Part shown: piece by piece, positions 60,271-64,000 of the stretch
Position numbering within the stretch: position 1 is the first letter of the stretch
Layout of the letters: each line of letters opens with the position of its first letter
Assembly: GCF_021353235.1 (NCBI RefSeq)
Contig: NZ_JAJTWT010000001.1
Coordinates: 124,001-188,000 of the forward strand
Length of the DNA stretch: 64,000 nucleotides
Direction of reading: 5' to 3'
Origin: Pelomonas caseinilytica
GTDB taxonomy: Bacteria; Pseudomonadota; Gammaproteobacteria; Burkholderiales; Burkholderiaceae_C
Notes under the pieces: generated by a model
Told to the model about the DNA's origin: nothing
Seen by the model: only the letters and a program-made list of their open reading frames with translations
Databases searched by the model: none
Made by a program: the position numbers and the translations under genes

Positions 60271-60803
60271 CCCGCGACGAACTCGAACACATCATCCGCG
60301 CAAGCGCCGACGTGACGGACCAGTACGAGTTCATCATCGTCGGCAGCCAGTCGATCCTGGGCCCGATTCCGAATCCGCCCGAGGTTTTCACGATGTCGGC
60401 CGAAGCGGACATCTATCCGCTGCAGGCACCCGAGCTGGCCGACAGGATCGATGGCGCCATCGGTGAAGGCTCGCAATTTCACCTGACCTACGGCTACTAC
60501 GCCCAAGGCGTTGGTCCCGAAACCGCCGTACTGCCGCGGGGCTGGATCGACCGCGTCCACAGGGTGCAGAGCGCCGCGACCAACCAGCGCGTGGGCTACT
60601 GCCTCGATTTGCCTGACCTGTTCATGTCGAAGGCCGCGGCGGGGCGCGACAAGGACCGCGAGTTCTGCATGGCGATGCTCGCGCATCGCTACGTGAATCG
60701 TGGCGGCGATGCCGCTGGACGATGCCGCGCAACGTCGCTTGAAGGCGGCCATCCGCCGGTGGGCCAAAACCGTCGAGGGGCAAGACGACAACCTGCCGAA
60801 TGA
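60267..60803 (+). CDS. Nucleotidyltransferase-like protein (DUF6036-type), C-terminus probably frameshifted
   Basis: The first 145 residues are a minimal nucleotidyltransferase-like domain: YEFIIVGSQSILGPIPNPPE with the GS motif, SAEADIYPL with acidic residues, RVGYCLDLPDLFMSKAAAGRDKDREFCMAML. After HRYVNRGG the annotated frame turns into low-quality GC sequence, while the frame shifted by one reads AAMPLDDAAQRRLKAAIRRWAK and ends at 60806. That reads like the genuine family tail. A one- or two-base indel near 60700 is likely. It is the putative toxin partner of the preceding gene. Confidence 0.78.
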   Translation: MTRDELEHIIRASADVTDQYEFIIVGSQSILGPIPNPPEVFTMSAEADIYPLQAPELADRIDGAIGEGSQFHLTYGYYAQGVGPETAVLPRGWIDRVHRVQSAATNQRVGYCLDLPDLFMSKAAAGRDKDREFCMAMLAHRYVNRGGDAAGRCRATSLEGGHPPVGQNRRGARRQPAE

Positions 60804-60816
60804 GTGAGCCGGGGCT

Positions 60817-61029
60817 TCAACGCCGCTTGAGCCGCACCACCTTGGGCGGTGGTGGAGCATGGCCCCCGCCCTTGGACTTGGCGGCCGTGAATGGCGCCAG
60901 GGCCGCCCTCAGGCGCCTGAGGCTGCTGCGGATCAACTGCACCTGCTGGGCGCCCGGGAAGGGCAGGCGCTCGATGTCCGGACTCTGCGCGATCTCGGCC
61001 AGGCGGGACCATGGAAATGCTCGCGTCAT
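60817..61029 (-). CDS. Small basic protein of unknown function
   Basis: A 70-residue protein with CAGGAGA 6 nt before the ATG. MTRAFPWSRLAEIAQSPDIERLPFPGAQQVQLIRSSLRRLRAALAPF forms helices and the tail is Lys/Pro/Arg-rich. No family is recognised. It converges on the nucleotidyltransferase gene with 13 bp between stops. Confidence 0.6.
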   Translation of the reverse strand: MTRAFPWSRLAEIAQSPDIERLPFPGAQQVQLIRSSLRRLRAALAPFTAAKSKGGGHAPPPPKVVRLKRR

Positions 61030-61224
61030 GGCGGGTCTCCTGACGTAACAACTCACCGCCATGATGGGCCGGCGCTTCGCCCCGGCTTGTAGGACACCGA
61101 CCCGACCCGGCCCAGCGCCGTCAAGCTAGGGGCACCGGCCACGGCCGGCCTGACGAAGGTCACCGTCCAGTCGCGTCATTAGACTTTCCGGCTCCCTGAC
61201 CCCGCCGCCCGCCGGATTTCGTCG

Positions 61225-61673
61225 ATGCGATCGCTCGCCCACCTCTCCCGCGCCCTGGCCGCCGCCAGCCTGCTGCTGCCCTCGCTGCTGTGGGCCGCCA
61301 GGCCCGACCCCGAAGTCCTCAACGCCATCCGCGACCAGGGCTTCAACCACTCGCAGGTGATGCAGACCCTGCAGCACCTCACCGATCGCATCGGCCCGCG
61401 CCTGACCAACTCGCCGCAGATTACGGCACCCGGCTGCACCACACCCACGTGGACTCCTTCGACCACGCCCTGCCCGAGGACATGAAGCAGGCCGCCGTCG
61501 TGCTCGCCACGCTGGCCTACGACGCCGCCATCGCCGACGCCCGGCTGCCGCGCAAGCCCATGCCGGCCGAGCCGAGCGCCGAGGAGCAGGCGCAGGCCCG
61601 GCAGCAGGCCGACAAGCGCCAGCGCATCAAGGACCGCAAGGCCCTGGGCGAGCTGTCCGCACCGCCGCGCTGA
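61225..61673 (+). pseudogene. Internally deleted M28-family peptidase
   Basis: The 5' part encodes a signal peptide and the start of an M28 aminopeptidase-like protein (PEVLNAIRDQGFNHSQVMQTLQHLTDRIGPRLTNSPQ). It then jumps, out of frame, near 61422 to the family C-terminus (YGTRLHHTHVDSFDHALPEDMKQAAVVLATLAYDAA...LPRKPMPAEPS), which stays open to 61673. Some 350-400 residues including most zinc ligands are missing. The frame that starts at the signal peptide stops at 61485. Confidence 0.8.
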
Positions 61674-61691
61674 GCGGCGCATGCAACCGGG

Positions 61692-61836
61692 GTCTTGCGG
61701 GCCGAGCGCTGGGCCGCTCCCGAGCCGGCCCGCGCTGGCGACGTGCTTGCGGCTCGATGCCGCAAGCATCGCCGCCCCCTCGGGGGGCGGACCAGACACG
61801 CGCCGCGTCCAGCGCGCGGGGTTGGGCCGGGGGTCG
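61692..61836 (-). repeat. ~145-bp post-stop repeat, copy 3
   Basis: Minus orientation, starting 2-3 nt after the amidohydrolase stop. It is very close to copy 2, with hairpin TGCTTGCGGC/GCCGCAAGCA intact and loop bases differing. It ends at CGGCCCGCAAGAC. Confidence 0.88.
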
Positions 61837-61838
61837 TT

Positions 61839-62777
61839 TCACCTCAGCCGGTAGAACCTGACGGCGTTGTTGTAGAGGATGTCGCGCTGCTGTTCCTTGG
61901 TCAGGAAGGCGGCGGAGCGGATGCGGTCGATGGCCAGGCCGATGGCGTCGGGCCAGAACATCTGGTCGGTGCCGAACATGATGCGCTTGCCGAAGCCGGC
62001 CTTCACCAGGGCCTGCAGGTAGTCGTTGAACGCGGCCTGGGGCAGCAGCCAGTCGATGGCCCCGGTGTCAGCGTAGACGTTGGGGTAGAGCATCAGCATG
62101 GCCAGGGTGTCGTCGAGGTAGGGCCAGCCGCAGTGCATGAGGTTCAGGCGCAGCCTGGGGTGGCGGTTCAGCGCCTCCTCGACGAGTTCCGGGTTGCCGT
62201 GCCGGGCGCGGGCGGTGCGGCAGCAGGGGTCGAAGGTCGTGCCCTCGGGCATGGTGCCGGTGTGCAGGGCCACGGGCACGTCCAGCTCCTCGGCCAGCGA
62301 CAGCAGGGCGTCGTAGTGCGGGTCGCTGAGCGAGCGGCCGGCGTACTGCGCGCTCAGCTCGCCGATGACCTGCAGCCGCCCGGCGGCGTGCAGGCGGCGC
62401 AACTCGTCCAGCGGCGGCAGCGGCGTGTCCTCGGAGCCGCGCACGCCGGCGCCGACGAGGATGCGCGCCGGGTCACGCTGCTGCCAGGCGACGGCCGCGC
62501 CGAGCCGGTCGCCCGAGCCGCCGCTGACGATGCCGCGCGTCACGTTCAGCCGTTTCATCTCGGCCAGGCAGGCCGCGAGGTGCTCGGCGCCGTTGCGGAT
62601 GGCCAGGGTCTGGCCGGTGATGGGGTTGCGCAGCGGCTGGTCGAGGGCCATGTCGGCCGGGTAGGCGTGCAGGTGCACGTCGATGACCGGCTCGGCCCCC
62701 TCCGCCATGGCCGGCGCGGCGAGCAGCGCCAGCGAGGTGCCCCCCAGCTTCAAGAGGTCGCGGCGTGAAGGGCGCAT
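61839..62777 (-). CDS. Tat-exported amidohydrolase (amidohydrolase_2 family)
   Basis: A 312-residue protein. The twin-arginine signal is MRPSRRDLLKLGGTSLALLAAPAMA. The metal-dependent hydrolase has the N-terminal IDVHLHAYP (H-x-H) motif, VALHTGTMPEGTTFDPC, NLMHCGWPYLDD and a C-terminal MFGTDQMFWPDAIGLAIDRI with the catalytic Asp. GGGAGA lies 6 nt before the ATG. It probably acts in the periplasm on an unknown ester, lactone or carboxylate, as do other exported members of this family. Confidence 0.88.
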   Translation of the reverse strand: MRPSRRDLLKLGGTSLALLAAPAMAEGAEPVIDVHLHAYPADMALDQPLRNPITGQTLAIRNGAEHLAACLAEMKRLNVTRGIVSGGSGDRLGAAVAWQQRDPARILVGAGVRGSEDTPLPPLDELRRLHAAGRLQVIGELSAQYAGRSLSDPHYDALLSLAEELDVPVALHTGTMPEGTTFDPCCRTARARHGNPELVEEALNRHPRLRLNLMHCGWPYLDDTLAMLMLYPNVYADTGAIDWLLPQAAFNDYLQALVKAGFGKRIMFGTDQMFWPDAIGLAIDRIRSAAFLTKEQQRDILYNNAVRFYRLR

Positions 62778-62919
62778 GGTGGGTTCTCCCGGTGTGAGCT
62801 GTGAGGCGGGACCGACCATAGGGGCGCCGGTCAGGGCGAACTGGAAGTCATGGCGCGACCGTTGAACCTGCCGTGCCTGCCGCGGGACACACGTGCCAAT
62901 TCCCTCCCGAGGAGATGGC

Positions 62920-64000
62920 GTGCTTTCCATCCTGGTCGGCCACAGTTTTTTCCTGCGCTTCGACACCAAGCAGTTCCAGCGTGCCAAGCCCTATCCGCCG
63001 CTGGCCACGCTGCAGGTGGCGGCGCTGCTGCGCAGGCTCGGCCACGACGTCGCCCTCTTCGACGCCATGCTCGCCGAGGACACGACGCAGTTCGCCGAGC
63101 GGCTGGCCGCGACGCGGCCCCAGGTCGTCCTGCTCTATGAGGACAACTACAACTACCTGAGCAAGATGTGCCTGGCCCGGATGCGCGAGGCCGCCTGCGC
63201 CATGATCGCCATGGCCCGAGGCCATGGCGCGCGGGTCATCGTGGCCGGCTCCGACGCCAGCGACGCACCCGAGGCCTATCTCGATGCCGGCGCCGACGTC
63301 GCCCTGCGGGGCGAGGGGCTGGAGGCCCTGCCCGTGCTGCTGCGGCGCCTGTCGGCATGCCCGTCCCTGCAGGGGCCGGCCCTGGTTCAGGGGCTGGAAG
63401 ACGCCGTCACGACCTTCGAGGGCCGGCGCGTGAAGGGCGAAGCGGCGGCCCCGGTCGTCCGCCTGCCGCGACCGCAGGCCGACACCGCCGACCTCGACGC
63501 CCCGACGGCCTGGGATCTCGTCGAGATCGAGCGCTACCGCAGCACCTGGATGCGGGCCCACGGCCGCTTCAGCCTCAACATGGCGGCGTCCAAGGGCTGC
63601 TCCTTCCGCTGCGCCTGGTGCGCCAAGCCGATCTGGGGCCAGCGCTACCAGCAGCGCAGCCCGACCGCCGTCGCGGTGGAGATGGCCGAACTCAAGGCGC
63701 GCTTCGCGCCGGACCACATCTGGTTCGCCGACGACATCTTCGGCTTCCGCGCCGACTGGGTGCAGCGGTTCGCCGCCGAGGTGGACCAGCGCGGCGCGCG
63801 CATTCCCTTCGCCATCCAGACCCGCGCCGACCTCGTCAGCGAGGCCATGGCTCGGGCGCTGGCCGACGCCGGCTGCGAGGAAGCCTGGCTGGGCGCCGAG
63901 AGCGGCAGCCAGCAGGTGCTCGACGCCATGAACAAGGGCACCACCGTGCCGGAGATCCTGCAGGCGCGCCGTCGGCTGCAGGCGGTGGGCATCCGCGTCG
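62920..64000 (+). CDS. B12-binding-domain radical SAM protein, cut by window end
   Basis: At least 360 residues, open at the right edge. It starts at GTG with GAGGAG 6 nt upstream: VLSILVGHSFFLRFDTKQFQRAKPYPPLATLQVAALLRRLGH. The N-terminal Rossmann domain (about 1-190) resembles cobalamin-binding domains but lacks the DxHxxG motif. The radical SAM cluster cysteines are Cys227, Cys231 and Cys234 in GCSFRCAWC. AGCEEAWLGAESGSQQVLDAMNKGTT is the SAM-contact strand. Members of this class methylate or rearrange unactivated carbons, often in specialised metabolism. The opposite-strand frame here is a shadow. Confidence 0.85.
   Translation, partial: MLSILVGHSFFLRFDTKQFQRAKPYPPLATLQVAALLRRLGHDVALFDAMLAEDTTQFAERLAATRPQVVLLYEDNYNYLSKMCLARMREAACAMIAMARGHGARVIVAGSDASDAPEAYLDAGADVALRGEGLEALPVLLRRLSACPSLQGPALVQGLEDAVTTFEGRRVKGEAAAPVVRLPRPQADTADLDAPTAWDLVEIERYRSTWMRAHGRFSLNMAASKGCSFRCAWCAKPIWGQRYQQRSPTAVAVEMAELKARFAPDHIWFADDIFGFRADWVQRFAAEVDQRGARIPFAIQTRADLVSEAMARALADAGCEEAWLGAESGSQQVLDAMNKGTTVPEILQARRRLQAVGIRV

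Overview
The window is GC-rich (roughly 70 % by eye) and densely coded. Many genes are coupled by ATGA or TGATG overlaps. The gene content points to a Burkholderiales betaproteobacterium, probably of the Rubrivivax/Leptothrix/Roseateles group: a phasin with PhaR-like operators, 3-hydroxybutyrate dehydrogenase, a cysI-DUF934-cysH-cysD-cysN-cobA operon, FdxA and a thioredoxin-reductase-like ferredoxin reductase. The taxon is inferred from gene content and composition only.

Layout. 1-9 kb: a truncated secreted protein, an ECF sigma/anti-sigma pair, a LysR regulator divergent from an NDH-2/bdhA/patatin/YeeE run, and a hybrid histidine kinase. 9-16 kb: a long minus-strand run (MFS, rmuC, hydroxyacid dehydrogenase, antiporter remnant, nitroreductase, thioesterase, deacetylase-like protein). 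16-21.5 kb: the phasin, an unknown OmpA-tail pair, and a LiaF-like/LytS/LytTR signalling operon. 21.5-30.2 kb: a sugar-acid locus. Gluconokinase, a GPH symporter and a GH94 phosphorylase best read as cellobionic acid phosphorylase are tied by three copies of one palindrome to a LacI repressor and a TonB receptor. 30-43 kb: housekeeping and signalling genes. 43-52.4 kb: assimilatory sulfate reduction with siroheme methylase, ferredoxin and ferredoxin reductase. 52.4-55.2 kb: a TPP riboswitch controlling a TonB receptor, then two identical tRNA-Asn genes.

55.2-57.8 kb is a lower-GC island inserted beside the tRNA-Asn genes. It carries a retron-type reverse transcriptase and a well-formed candidate msr-msd RNA bounded by a perfect 12-bp inverted repeat that overlaps the RT start codon. 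Two unrecognised accessory genes lie upstream. The island ends at a degenerate copy of the 3' half of tRNA-Asn, which looks like an attachment-site remnant. This is the best candidate in the window for an undescribed system.

57.8-64 kb holds small regulators, a NYN-domain protein, an XRE/nucleotidyltransferase toxin-antitoxin-like pair whose second gene seems frameshifted, an internally deleted peptidase, an amidohydrolase, and a B12-binding radical SAM gene cut by the window end.

Two dispersed repeat families run through the window. One (four copies, about 145 bp, one of them deleted) always starts just after a stop codon in the same orientation. The other (three copies, about 75-95 bp) is a CCACAGAGGCAC-type palindrome; one copy interrupts the cys operon.
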